DNA of 64,000 bases, from NCBI RefSeq assembly GCF_000834635.1, contig NZ_JXQV01000030.1, positions 372,001-436,000 of the forward strand, in the 5' to 3' direction. The stretch is from Agrobacterium tumefaciens (GTDB lineage: Bacteria; Pseudomonadota; Alphaproteobacteria; Rhizobiales; Rhizobiaceae). Position 1 is the stretch's first letter; each line of letters begins with the position of its first letter. The translations under genes and the position numbers were made by a program. Shown here piece after piece: positions 53,117 to 62,214 of this stretch. The notes under the pieces were generated by a model. That model was not told the DNA's origin. It saw only the letters and a program-made list of their open reading frames with translations, and did no database searches.

Positions 53117-56059
53117 ATGGCAGACAAAATGCTTATCGACGCGTCCCATGAAGAGGAGACGCGCGTAGTCGTAGTCCGCGGGAATCGAATTGAGGAATTC
53201 GATTTCGAGTCGGAACACAAGAAACAAATTCGCGGCAATATCTATCTTGCCAAGGTGACACGCGTGGAGCCTTCGCTTCAGGCTGCATTTGTTGACTACG
53301 GCGGCAATCGCCACGGCTTTCTGGCATTCGCAGAAATCCATCCTGACTACTATCAAATCCCCCTCGCTGACAGGCAGGCCCTCCTAAGAGCTGAAGCGGA
53401 AGATCATCGCCGCAACGACGACTTCGAGTCGGCAGACGCGCCGAACGAACGGGGCTCATCGACTGTCGATCTCTCTCAGGTAGAACAGCCCGACGTAGGT
53501 ATCGTTGAAGCCGCACAGGCTGCCCCTGAGCCTGTGGTTGTCGAGGACGTTTCCGCTGAAGCTGTTGAAGCCGAGGTTGAGGCAACCGAGGTCGTGGCGC
53601 AAGACGTTGCTGTCGAAGACGAAAAGCCGAAGAAGCGCGTTCGTCGCCCACGCACAAAGAAAAAGACGGAAGCTGACGACGTTTCTGCCGATGCGGCCCC
53701 TTCGGATGAAAGCTCCGAAGATGATGGCAGCAAGGGCGGCGAAATGGCAGCCATGGTCGATACGGATACGATTTCGGAAGAAGTCGAAGGCCTCGGCCGT
53801 CGTGACAATGATGACGACGATGATGATGACGATCATCACGAAAAGGAAGTCATTGAGTCCGTTGGCGCAGAAGACGCAATGGAAGAAGTTCCAGACCGCG
53901 TTTCCCGCAAGCCGCGCAAGCAGTATCGCATTCAGGAAGTCATTAAGCGCCGCCAGATTCTGCTGGTACAGGTTGCGAAGGAAGAACGTGGCAACAAGGG
54001 CGCCGCTCTGACGACATATCTGTCGCTGGCCGGTCGTTACTCTGTTCTCATGCCCAACACGGCACGTGGCGGCGGCATTTCCCGCAAGATCACTCAGCCA
54101 ACGGACCGTAAGCGCCTGAAGGAAATCGCACGCGATCTCGAAGTGCCGCAGGGCATGGGCGTGATCCTTCGTACTGCCGGTGCCAACCGCACCCGCGTCG
54201 AAATCAAGCGCGACTTCGAATATCTGATGCGTCTTTGGGAAAACGTCCGCACATTGACGCTGAATTCGACGGCCCCTTGCCTCGTTTACGAAGAAGGCTC
54301 GCTGATCAAGCGTTCGATCCGCGATCTCTATAACAAGGACATCAGCGAGATCATCGTTTCCGGTGAGGAAGGCTATCGTGAAGCGAAAGACTTCATGAAG
54401 ATGCTGATGCCGAGCCATGCCAAAGTGGTTCAGCCATACCGCGACATTCACCCGATCTTCTCGCGCTCCGGCATCGAAGCGCAGCTTGACCGCATGTTGC
54501 AGCCACAGGTCACGTTGAAATCAGGTGGTTACCTCATCATCAACCAGACGGAAGCGCTGGTTGCCATCGACGTGAACTCCGGTCGTTCGACACGCGAGCA
54601 TTCCATCGAGGAAACGGCCGTCCAGACAAACCTGGAAGCCGCTGAAGAAGTTGCACGCCAGCTTCGTCTTCGCGACCTGGCCGGTCTTGTCGTCGTCGAC
54701 TTCATCGACATGGAAGAAAAGCGCAACAACCGCGCCGTTGAAAAGAAGCTGAAGGATTGCCTGAAGAACGACCGCGCCCGCATTCAGGTCGGTCGCATCT
54801 CGCACTTCGGTCTTCTGGAAATGTCGCGCCAGCGCATTCGCGCATCGGTTCTGGAATCCACAACGCAGGTCTGCTCGCATTGCGGTGGCACCGGCCATGT
54901 TCGCTCTGAATCCTCCATCGCCCTGCATGTGCTGCGCGGCGTTGAAGAATATCTGCTGCGCAACACCACGCACAACATCACGGTTCGTTGCACGCCAGAT
55001 ACGGCATTGTACCTGCTCAACCACAAGCGTGCGACGATTGTCGATTATGAAGCCCGCTTCGGCGTCGCTATCATCATCGCTGCCGATGCAAGCGTTGGTG
55101 CGCAGCACTTCGCAATTGATCGCGGTGAAGCCGTCGAGAATCCTGTCAAGATCGAGAGCCTCATCCAGTTGCTTCCTGACTTCGAAGAAGAGGAAGACGA
55201 CATCATCATCGAAGCCGATGAGGATGAAGAAGAGGAAGAGATCGTAAAGGTCGAGAAGGCTGAAGCCAAACCTGCGCAGGCGGACAACGGCGAAGAGGGC
55301 AAACGCAAGCGCAAGCGTCGTCGTCGTCGTCGGGGCAAAGGCAGCCAGAACGGCGTCGATGCACAAGCAGATGCCGGCGAAGACACTGAGTCTGACGATC
55401 AGGACGACGATGCCGAGACAGATACGGATGAAGAGACAAATGTTTCGACATCCAACGGCAGCGACAACAACGGATCGGACGAAGCCAAACGCAAGCGTCG
55501 GCGCCGTGGCAAACGTGGTGGACGTCGCAATCGCGATGAAAACGGCAACATCATTGAAGACAATGATGACGTTGAGGCCACACATGCTGGGGAAGAAGGC
55601 GACGAAGCCGCACCTACCGAGAGCACAGAAGAACAGGTTGCTGTCGCTTCTGACGTGACACCTGCAATCCTTGCCGATGACGCTGAAAAGCCGAAGAAGC
55701 CACGCCGGACCCGTAAGGCAAAGGACAAGGCTGGCGACACCGAGGCTGAACCTGCAGCAGCTGTCGCTGTGGCTGAACCAGCACCTGCCGCCGTCGCTGT
55801 CGAGAGGGTGGAGCCGCAAGCAGCTGAGGCACAAGTTGCCGAAGCCCCTGCTCCGGCACCTGTGGAGCCTGTTGTTGAGACACCTGCCGTTTCTCGTGAA
55901 GAAACGACGGATGAAGCAGCAAAGCCTGCACGCGCCAACCGCGGCGACAACGTGTCGTCCTCGGAGCCCGTCGTAACCTCGGCGGCACCAGAAGGTGGCG
56001 AAACTGATCCATCCAAGCCTCGCAAGGGCGGCTGGTGGCAGAGACGCGGTTTCTTTTAA
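53117..56059 (+). CDS. rne: Ribonuclease E
   Basis: Endonuclease at the core of the RNA degradosome, 980 residues. The S1 RNA-binding domain (IRGNIYLAKVTRVEPSLQAA) is split by a highly acidic, Lys/Arg-interrupted insertion (about 95-268, with DDDDDDDDHH), then resumes at YRIQEVIKRRQILLVQVAKEE. Catalytic residues are Asp 485 (VAIDVNSGR) and Asp 528 (VVVDFIDM); the zinc-link is CSHCGGTGH (586-594). The C-terminal third is low complexity with Arg-rich blocks KRKRRRRRRGKG and KRRRRGKRGGRR and ends GGWWQRRGFF. The start ATG lacks a strong ribosome binding site in view; GGAGCAAAGC is nearby. Confidence 0.95.
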   Translation: MADKMLIDASHEEETRVVVVRGNRIEEFDFESEHKKQIRGNIYLAKVTRVEPSLQAAFVDYGGNRHGFLAFAEIHPDYYQIPLADRQALLRAEAEDHRRNDDFESADAPNERGSSTVDLSQVEQPDVGIVEAAQAAPEPVVVEDVSAEAVEAEVEATEVVAQDVAVEDEKPKKRVRRPRTKKKTEADDVSADAAPSDESSEDDGSKGGEMAAMVDTDTISEEVEGLGRRDNDDDDDDDDHHEKEVIESVGAEDAMEEVPDRVSRKPRKQYRIQEVIKRRQILLVQVAKEERGNKGAALTTYLSLAGRYSVLMPNTARGGGISRKITQPTDRKRLKEIARDLEVPQGMGVILRTAGANRTRVEIKRDFEYLMRLWENVRTLTLNSTAPCLVYEEGSLIKRSIRDLYNKDISEIIVSGEEGYREAKDFMKMLMPSHAKVVQPYRDIHPIFSRSGIEAQLDRMLQPQVTLKSGGYLIINQTEALVAIDVNSGRSTREHSIEETAVQTNLEAAEEVARQLRLRDLAGLVVVDFIDMEEKRNNRAVEKKLKDCLKNDRARIQVGRISHFGLLEMSRQRIRASVLESTTQVCSHCGGTGHVRSESSIALHVLRGVEEYLLRNTTHNITVRCTPDTALYLLNHKRATIVDYEARFGVAIIIAADASVGAQHFAIDRGEAVENPVKIESLIQLLPDFEEEEDDIIIEADEDEEEEEIVKVEKAEAKPAQADNGEEGKRKRKRRRRRRGKGSQNGVDAQADAGEDTESDDQDDDAETDTDEETNVSTSNGSDNNGSDEAKRKRRRRGKRGGRRNRDENGNIIEDNDDVEATHAGEEGDEAAPTESTEEQVAVASDVTPAILADDAEKPKKPRRTRKAKDKAGDTEAEPAAAVAVAEPAPAAVAVERVEPQAAEAQVAEAPAPAPVEPVVETPAVSREETTDEAAKPARANRGDNVSSSEPVVTSAAPEGGETDPSKPRKGGWWQRRGFF

Positions 56060-56087
56060 GCCGATCCGCAAAAATTGCTGATAACAG

Positions 56088-56116
56088 AAAAGGCTCCTTT
56101 CAAGGGGCCTTTTTTG
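56088..56116 (+). terminator. Terminator after rne
   Basis: AAAAGGCtCCTT, two-base loop, AAGGgGCCTTTTTT: a stem with T-run 29 bases past the rne stop. Confidence 0.85.
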
Positions 56117-56178
56117 CGTTCCTGGGTTTGCAGAGCGGCTGTCTTGTTGTCGGGGATTGTGGATGCTATCGATCCTGT

Positions 56179-56652
56179 ATGAAATCCAGCAAACCAATGA
56201 GCGAAGCTGAGTATAAAGCCGTGCTCGTTTCCATTCTGCGCCAGCACTCGCTACCCGCATTGGAGAAGCTGCGGCTGGTGGGCCTCAACCTTTCCGCAAA
56301 AACTCGTATGATGATGATCGGGATACATCCGGGACAAAGCAAGGAAGGCTTCTTCGACGTCCACATTCACCTTGATGGTCCAGACCTCTACCTCCTCAAT
56401 AAAGCTATTGCACCGTATCGATCACTCTTCGAGGTGAGCTGTATCGATGGTCGTATGATACCGGATGTGCCGATGTTCGACGCCGAGAATGCCGGGTTTT
56501 CTGTCAATGACGCATTCGTCGATGTCTGCATGGACTGGGCGGAGGAACTGTGGTCGCAGTCTGAGGGTATCGATGTGGCAGCACAGATGTTCAGCGACGA
56601 AGGCTATGGGTCGGTATCCGAAAAACCATTGCCTCGCGGGGTCAGGCAATGA
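56179..56652 (+). CDS. Protein of unknown function downstream of rne
   Basis: A 157-residue acidic, soluble protein. IGIHPGQSKEGFFDVHIHLD GPDLYLLNKA in the middle is a distinctive pattern that I tentatively associate with a DUF6389-type family. ATG at 56179 is the likely start; the frame is open back into rne (56035). No signal peptide or membrane helix. Confidence 0.6.
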   Translation: MKSSKPMSEAEYKAVLVSILRQHSLPALEKLRLVGLNLSAKTRMMMIGIHPGQSKEGFFDVHIHLDGPDLYLLNKAIAPYRSLFEVSCIDGRMIPDVPMFDAENAGFSVNDAFVDVCMDWAEELWSQSEGIDVAAQMFSDEGYGSVSEKPLPRGVRQ

Positions 56653-56711
56653 GGCCAAAAGGTTGGCACCAGCCGCAGCCTATCGACGGTAAACACCACC
56701 ATGCATCACAA

Positions 56712-56742
56712 AATAAAAAGCCGCATCGTTTCCGATACGGCT
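56712..56742 (-). terminator. Terminator after dksA
   Basis: On the minus strand AGCCGTATCG, loop GAAA, CGATGCGGCT followed by TTTTATTTTG. It lies 31 bases past the dksA stop. Confidence 0.88.
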
Positions 56743-56772
56743 CTGGAATTGCTTGAATAAGCCTCAGATGGC

Positions 56773-57192
56773 TCACTCGTCGCGATACACCTTTTCACGG
56801 CGCTCGTGGCGTTCTTGTGCTTCGATGGAGAGTGTGGCGATAGGACGGGCGTCCAGTCTCTTGAGACCGATAGGTTCGCCGGTTTCTTCGCAATAGCCGT
56901 AGGTGCCATCATCGATGCGCTGCAGCGCAGCATCAATTTTCGAGATCAGTTTTCTCTGGCGGTCTCGGGCGCGCAGTTCGATGGCCCGGTCTGTCTCTGA
57001 TGATGCCCTGTCGGCAAGGTCAGGATGGTTTGCGCTTTCCTCTGCGAGATGCCCCAGCGTCTCTCTCGCCTCTCGCAGAATGTCGTTCCTCCAGCTCACC
57101 AGCTTGGCCCGAAAATAGGCCTTCTGGCTTGCATTCATGAACTCATCGCTCTCCGAGAGTACGTATTTACTAAGATCGATCTTCTCACTCAC
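56773..57192 (-). CDS. dksA: RNA polymerase-binding transcription factor DksA
   Basis: Stringent-response partner of ppGpp, 139 residues. A coiled coil (KAYFRAKLVSWRNDILREAR) with the acidic tip DLADRASSETDRAIELRARD leads to a globular end with YGYCEETGEPIGLKRLDARP. Only one Cys remains from the classical four-Cys zinc finger, as in other alphaproteobacterial DksA proteins. GTG at 57192 follows GAGGAG; ATG at 57213 is in frame but lies ahead of the ribosome binding site. Confidence 0.9.
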   Translation of the reverse strand: MSEKIDLSKYVLSESDEFMNASQKAYFRAKLVSWRNDILREARETLGHLAEESANHPDLADRASSETDRAIELRARDRQRKLISKIDAALQRIDDGTYGYCEETGEPIGLKRLDARPIATLSIEAQERHERREKVYRDE

Positions 57193-57456
57193 GCGATTCT
57201 CCTCGAAGAACATCTCTTATATTGCGCGGGTATACTCCAAGGACGTAGGCGCGTTCAAGTGCGCAGAACAGTTTTAGAGCATTTTTAAATCTGTCATAAA
57301 AATCGGCTAAATGATTATTTCTTATGCTTTATTCGCAAAACACGAAATATTTCCGCGATCACGTTTCACATCACGTCACGACAGCCTGGCTCTTGCGGCA
57401 AGACGCTCAACTCCTGTAAAGCTGCTGTCGATGTTTCCCTGGCCACAGGACTTCCG

Positions 57457-57966
57457 ATGCAAAAGCCTTCCACCCCGCCGTCAAGACTTTATCTTCTGCG
57501 CCATGCACATGCCGGTTGGGCTGCGCCCGGCGAGCGGGATTTCGACAGATCGCTGGATAATAAAGGCTATAGCGAAGCGGAAATCATCTCAGACCGCGCA
57601 TCGGACATGGGTTACAAACCCGATATCCTCATAAGCTCTACCGCGCTGCGATGCCGCGAAACGGCCCAGTCCATGCGCCGCGCCTTCAACGACAGCGTCG
57701 AAATCACCTTCGTCGATGAAATGTACAATGCCGAGGCCGATACTTACATGGCCTTGATTTCAGCTCAGGTGGCGGGCAGCTCCGTCATGCTGGTTGGTCA
57801 CAATCCAACGCTGGACGCCGTCGCAGAGAGGCTGATCGGCAGCCGCCAGATGGAGGCACAAATCCCTTCAGGCTTCCCAACCGCTGGGCTTGCCGTGCTA
57901 GATGCAGCGCCGACCGCCGATGGAGATGGCGCCCAATGGCGTCTGGTCGCCTTCGTCTCTCCGTGA
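57457..57966 (+). CDS. sixA: SixA-type histidine phosphatase
   Basis: A 169-residue histidine phosphatase. RLYLLRHAHAGWAAPGERDF carries the catalytic RHG-like RHA (His 16), then RCRETAQSM and LVGHNPTLD with the second His. SixA of E. coli acts on phospho-histidine domains; the substrate here is not known. It precedes ycjX by about 100 bases. Confidence 0.9.
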   Translation: MQKPSTPPSRLYLLRHAHAGWAAPGERDFDRSLDNKGYSEAEIISDRASDMGYKPDILISSTALRCRETAQSMRRAFNDSVEITFVDEMYNAEADTYMALISAQVAGSSVMLVGHNPTLDAVAERLIGSRQMEAQIPSGFPTAGLAVLDAAPTADGDGAQWRLVAFVSP

Positions 57967-58071
57967 CACAGACCCCGGCTCGACGGAAAAATTTCCGCCG
58001 GGCGCTTCTTTTTTGAGCAATCCGCCACCCTATATATTTTCATATAGAATAATATTTTGTGGGAAACGTCC

Positions 58072-59547
58072 TTGCCGCCATCCTTTACATCCGTCGCAGA
58101 TAGCGCACTGATTGCCATGGACAACCTTGCGGACCGGGCAAGCGCCATCACTAACCCGACATTGCGGTTGGGCGTGACCGGACTCTCGCGCGCTGGCAAA
58201 ACTGTCTTCATTTCCTCGCTCGTGCATAATTTGCTGAATGGTGGCCGGTTGCCGATCTTCGAGGCGATGCGATCCGGTCGTGTCTCAAATGTGCGGCTGG
58301 AGCCTCAGCCCGATGACGCCATACCCCGTTTTCAATACGAGGATCACATTCAGGCACTTGTGCGGGACCGGATATGGCCGGATTCCACCCGTGCCATTTC
58401 CGAATTGCGCATCACAGTGGAATACCAGAGCGCCAGCGGCTGGGGTCGCTGGTTCTCGCCCGGACGCCTCGCCATAGACATTGTCGATTATCCCGGCGAA
58501 TGGCTGCTCGATCTTCCGTTGCTGTCCAGAGATTACAAGACCTTCAGCGACAGTACCGTCGCGCTGGCACAGACCGGTGTGCGCGCAGAACTTGCCCGCG
58601 AATGGCTTGATATCGCCGCCGCCGTCGATATTGATGGCCCGGCAGATGAAATGACGGCGCGTCGTCTAGCCGAAAGCTTTGCCACCTATCTGCGCGCTTG
58701 CAAGTCAGATGAGCGTTCGCTTTCCACCCTTCCTCCGGGACGTTTTTTGATGCCGGGTGATCTTGAAGGATCGCCTGCCCTCACCTTTTCACCGCTTCCC
58801 GGCCTGAGTGATGGCAAGGCAGCAAAAGGCTCCCTGCGCGCCATGATGGAGCGTCGTTACGAGGCCTATAAGACGATTGTCGTGAAGCCGTTCTTTCGTG
58901 AGCACTTTGCGCGCCTTGATCGCCAGATCGTGCTGATCGATGCGCTTCAGGCCGTTAATCGCGGCCCTGAGGCGGTACAGGATCTGGAGAGAGCGTTGGG
59001 CGACGTGCTGGCCTGTTTCAGGCCCGGCAAGAACAACCTGCTGTCATCGCTTGTCGGGCGGCGGATAGACAAGGTTCTGGTTGCCGCAACGAAGGCCGAT
59101 CACCTTCACCACGAAAGCCATGACCGACTGGAAAATTTGACGCGACGTCTCGTGGACAGAGCGATCACCACAATCGGCATGAGCGGCGCGGGCATAGAGG
59201 TCATGGCGCTTGCCTCAGTGCGTGCCACCAAGGAGGCTAGCGTGCGCCAAGACGGGCAATCGCTCCCGGTCATTGTCGGCACGCCTATCGCTGGTGAGAC
59301 GATCAATGGCGAGGTCTTTGACGGAAACCGCACCACCGCTGTTTTTCCCGGCGATCTGCCCGAAAATCCGGAGCCACTGTTCCGCGCACTCGATGCTGAG
59401 GGTGACAAGGCTGATCTTCCAGATGTGAGTGTCATCCGCTTTCGCCCGCCCCGGCTTGAAGAAAATAAGGATGGCATCAAATTGTCGGTTCCCCATATCA
59501 GGCTGGACCGTGCCATGCAGTTCCTGTTCGGAGATCGGCTTGCATGA
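58072..59547 (+). CDS. ycjX: YcjX-family P-loop NTPase
   Basis: A 491-residue predicted GTPase/ATPase of the YcjX (DUF463) family. GVTGLSRAGKT (about 35-44) is the P-loop, IDIVDYPGEWLLDLPLL the Walker B/switch, and KVLVAATKADHLHHESHDRL gives the NKxD-like TKAD. The start appears to be TTG at 58072 behind GTGGGAAACG, giving MPPSFTSVADSALIAM as in homologues. Stop overlaps the next ATG (ATGA). In E. coli it lies in the phage-shock-linked ycjXF operon; its role is unclear. Confidence 0.87.
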   Translation: MPPSFTSVADSALIAMDNLADRASAITNPTLRLGVTGLSRAGKTVFISSLVHNLLNGGRLPIFEAMRSGRVSNVRLEPQPDDAIPRFQYEDHIQALVRDRIWPDSTRAISELRITVEYQSASGWGRWFSPGRLAIDIVDYPGEWLLDLPLLSRDYKTFSDSTVALAQTGVRAELAREWLDIAAAVDIDGPADEMTARRLAESFATYLRACKSDERSLSTLPPGRFLMPGDLEGSPALTFSPLPGLSDGKAAKGSLRAMMERRYEAYKTIVVKPFFREHFARLDRQIVLIDALQAVNRGPEAVQDLERALGDVLACFRPGKNNLLSSLVGRRIDKVLVAATKADHLHHESHDRLENLTRRLVDRAITTIGMSGAGIEVMALASVRATKEASVRQDGQSLPVIVGTPIAGETINGEVFDGNRTTAVFPGDLPENPEPLFRALDAEGDKADLPDVSVIRFRPPRLEENKDGIKLSVPHIRLDRAMQFLFGDRLA

Positions 59548-60617
59548 AAGACGAGAATGATAAGCCCAACCGCCGCCCCGCAGCGTTTACTCTGGAAGCT
59601 GAAGCGACACCTAGCCGCGTGATGGACACCAAACGCGCACCGCGCAGCTTCGATGGCGAGATTTCGATGACGCCGGATGAAGAGGACCCTTTCCTGTCAC
59701 CGGACGCCGTTGATGCAGCGACGGTCCCCGTTGCCGTCCCGCGCCGGCGACGCTTCTCCTTCGGCAAACTGGCCATCGGCGCTATGGGCGTTCTGCTGTC
59801 GCTTGCCTTCGGTCTGTGGGCAGACCAGCTGATCCACGATCTCTTCACTCGCTCTGATTGGCTGGGTTATGCGGCGAGCCTATCGCTTGCTGTCGCGGTC
59901 TTTGCGCTGCTTGCTCTCGTGGCGCGGGAATCCATCGGCATTTGGCGGCTGAACGCAGTGCAGTCGCTGAAAGCGGATGCAGAAAAAGCTTCATCGGACA
60001 AACAGCCAACAGCCGCCCGCGCTGTCGTGGCACGTCTCACAACCGTTCTCTCACATCGGGCGGAGACTGCGAAGGGCCGCGCCGCGCTGAAGCTTACTGA
60101 GAACGATGTGATCGATGGCCCTCACCTGATCGACCTTGCAGAGCGGGAACTACTGACCCCGCTTGATCGTCAGGCGCGCGCCCTCATTCTCAACTCATCC
60201 AAGCGCGTGTCGGTCGTCACAGCCGTCAGCCCCCGCGCCGTTGTAGACCTCGTCTATGTGCTGTTTGAAGTCACACGGCTCGTCCGCACCATGGCTGAGC
60301 TTTATGGCGGTCGTCCCGGCACGCTGGGAATGCTGCGCCTGTTGCGGGATGTTATCGCACATCTGGCGGTAACGGGCTCCATAGCCGTTGGGGATGGCTT
60401 GGCCCAACAGGTTCTCGGTCATGGCCTCGCCTCCAGGCTTTCCGCTCGCCTGGGTGAAGGCGTCATCAACGGGCTGATGACCGCACGAATCGGCATTGCA
60501 GCTATGGATCTGTGCCGTCCCCTGCCGTTCAGGGCACTGAAACGCCCCGGAATTGGTGATTTTGTTTCTGACCTAACGCCAGATTTTAGCGGCGGGTCTA
60601 AAGCGGAAAAGCCCTGA
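59544..60617 (+). CDS. ycjF: YcjF-family membrane protein (TIGR01620)
   Basis: A 357-residue protein with a disordered N-terminus, two membrane helices (FGKLAIGAMGVLLSLAFGLW and LGYAASLSLAVAVFALLALVA) and a DUF697-type C-terminus (VVDLVYVLFEVTRLVRTMAELYGGRPG). Overlaps ycjX by ATGA, so the two are translationally coupled; both are stress-linked in enterobacteria but the biochemical role is unknown. Confidence 0.87.
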   Translation: MKDENDKPNRRPAAFTLEAEATPSRVMDTKRAPRSFDGEISMTPDEEDPFLSPDAVDAATVPVAVPRRRRFSFGKLAIGAMGVLLSLAFGLWADQLIHDLFTRSDWLGYAASLSLAVAVFALLALVARESIGIWRLNAVQSLKADAEKASSDKQPTAARAVVARLTTVLSHRAETAKGRAALKLTENDVIDGPHLIDLAERELLTPLDRQARALILNSSKRVSVVTAVSPRAVVDLVYVLFEVTRLVRTMAELYGGRPGTLGMLRLLRDVIAHLAVTGSIAVGDGLAQQVLGHGLASRLSARLGEGVINGLMTARIGIAAMDLCRPLPFRALKRPGIGDFVSDLTPDFSGGSKAEKP

Positions 60618-60746
60618 TTTTCAGGCTGTCTGGAGCCTGAAAGGTTACTGCCCACATTAGCAAACGTCACGAAAGAAACGAAGCGTTAACCATTCCCGAC
60701 ATAAATTGAGGCCACACAAAGCGGCCAACGCGCCAGGGAAAGTATC

Positions 60747-61301
60747 ATGTATTCGCGCTTCTTTTCGCTACTGGGTGGCCTTGCCGCCATTATGTCCATT
60801 AGTGGTGGCCTTTCGGTTTCCGACGTTCAGGCAGCCTCCCGCGATGACCAATTCTTTGGTTCCGTTGCTGGCGCATGGTCCGGCCCTGGCGAAATCGTTG
60901 CCGGCAAATACAAAGGCACCAAATTCACCTGCGATTTGACAGGCGAACCCTTGGCAAACGACGATACCGGCATCAAGCTGGGTGGCACCTGCCGCGTTGG
61001 CGTTTTCAAGCAACCGATGTCTGCCGTTATTTCCCAAAAGGGCAACAGCTACGAAGGCAAGTTCCTCGATGGTTCCGAAGGCAAGGGACTTGATATCGTT
61101 TCCGGTCAGGTCAGTGGCGACAAGGTTGTTCTTGGTATCAACCGCGCGAAGCTGAATGGCGCGATGGTTGCCCGCGTTACCAACAACACGTCCATGAACA
61201 TCACGATTTCGGTGAAAGTCGCGGACCAAATGGTGCCTGTTATCGGCCTGACGCTGGCGCGCAATGTCGATCAGATGGCGGTAGGATCGATCAAGCCGTA
61301 A
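60747..61301 (+). CDS. Secreted protein of unknown function
   Basis: A 184-residue protein with a signal peptide (MYSRFFSLLGGLAAIMSISG GLSVSDVQA) and a beta-rich mature part with repeated Gly-x-Gly (DQFFGSVAGAWSGPGEIVAG, then LANDDTGIKLGGTCRVGVFK). Two cysteines (FTCDL and GTCRV) may form a disulfide. Family not recognised; it looks like a conserved rhizobial hypothetical. Confidence 0.72.
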   Translation: MYSRFFSLLGGLAAIMSISGGLSVSDVQAASRDDQFFGSVAGAWSGPGEIVAGKYKGTKFTCDLTGEPLANDDTGIKLGGTCRVGVFKQPMSAVISQKGNSYEGKFLDGSEGKGLDIVSGQVSGDKVVLGINRAKLNGAMVARVTNNTSMNITISVKVADQMVPVIGLTLARNVDQMAVGSIKP

Positions 61302-61318
61302 TTAACACAGCCTGAGTT

Positions 61319-61846
61319 CTAAGCATCTGAGAACGGGAGTGTCCACCACTCCCGTTTGTTGTTGGTGATGCGGATACCATCCTTGTCGGCATCCTGCAGC
61401 CAGTCAGAAACTGCCCTACCCTCAAAAATAAGGTCTGGCGCTATGTCAGCCAGCGGCATCAGCACGAATGCGCGTTCCGCCATACGCGGATGAGGAATTT
61501 CTACACGTGCGGTGCTGATGATGGCTTCGCCATAGGTCAGCACATCGATGTCGATTGTTCGTGGCCCCCAGCGCTCATTGCGAACACGCTTCATGCCCCG
61601 CTCAATGTCCAGGCACAGATCCAGTAACTCTTCAGGGCCAAGCGCTGTCTCAATCAGGGCGCAGCAATTGAAAAAATCCGCCTGATCAAGCTTGCCCCAA
61701 GGCGGCGTCCGGTAAAGCTGCGACACTGCAACAAGCTGGCAGCTTTCGTGACGTGATAGCAATTCCAACGCTTGCGCCATGGCAGCCGGTGGGTCGCCAA
61801 TATTGCCGCCCAGCCCCAGAGACGCAACGATCATCCCATCAGCCAT
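61319..61846 (-). CDS. folK: 2-amino-4-hydroxy-6-hydroxymethyldihydropteridine diphosphokinase
   Basis: HPPK of folate synthesis, 175 residues. SLGLGGNIGDPPAAMAQAL (the HPPK N-terminal loop), LYRTPPWGKLDQADFFNCC, RNERWGPRTIDIDVLTYGEA and IPHPRMAERAFVLMPLADIA are all present. ATG at 61846 overlaps the folB stop region; GTG at 61858 is an alternative. Last gene of folP-folB-folK. Confidence 0.94.
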   Translation of the reverse strand: MADGMIVASLGLGGNIGDPPAAMAQALELLSRHESCQLVAVSQLYRTPPWGKLDQADFFNCCALIETALGPEELLDLCLDIERGMKRVRNERWGPRTIDIDVLTYGEAIISTARVEIPHPRMAERAFVLMPLADIAPDLIFEGRAVSDWLQDADKDGIRITNNKREWWTLPFSDA

Positions 61847-62204
61847 GCTGTTCGACACTCACCTGCGCATAATCCAGAATACCAGGAACAGGTGCCGAGG
61901 GCTTGCGAACGGTAATCTTGACCCGAACGATCTGCGGATAACGACGACGCAAGGCCGTGGCTATATCGTTGGCCAGTGCCTCGATCAGATAACGGCGTTG
62001 CCCGGCAACGATCTTTTCAACGACATCGAAGGCCACGCCATAATCAACCGTGTTTTTGATGTCATCCGTTTCCAGAGCGTCGCCAGCCTCGACTTCCATT
62101 TCCGCATCAACGAAAAAGCGCTGACCAAGCGTTTCTTCCTGCTCCAGCAGCCCATGGCGGGCGAAGAACGAACAGTTTTTCAGCACTATCGTGTAACGGC
62201 TCAT
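61839..62204 (-). CDS. folB: Dihydroneopterin aldolase
   Basis: Folate enzyme of 121 residues. The N-terminal CSFFARHGLLEQEETLGQRFFVDAEM (catalytic and tetramer residues), DYGVAFDVVEKIVAGQRRYLIEALAND and KITVRKPSAPVPG are characteristic. ATG at 62204 sits behind AAGGTGG; GTG at 62213 is in frame but inside the ribosome binding site. Its stop overlaps folK. Confidence 0.94.
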   Translation of the reverse strand: MSRYTIVLKNCSFFARHGLLEQEETLGQRFFVDAEMEVEAGDALETDDIKNTVDYGVAFDVVEKIVAGQRRYLIEALANDIATALRRRYPQIVRVKITVRKPSAPVPGILDYAQVSVEQHG

Positions 62205-62214
62205 CTCATCCACC

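Noticed and set aside
52683-53168. 161-residue plus-strand frame upstream of rne
   Set aside because: Overlaps the rne start in another frame, has no protein-like composition, and lies in the expected untranslated leader.
53456-54451. 331-residue minus-strand frame across rne
   Set aside because: Also antisense to rne coding sequence, with no ribosome binding site or recognisable motif.
54521-56260. 579-residue minus-strand frame across rne
   Set aside because: Exact antisense of the rne 3' half; product is Cys/Arg/Phe-rich and lacks any domain. Long antisense frames are common opposite GC-rich, charged coding sequences.
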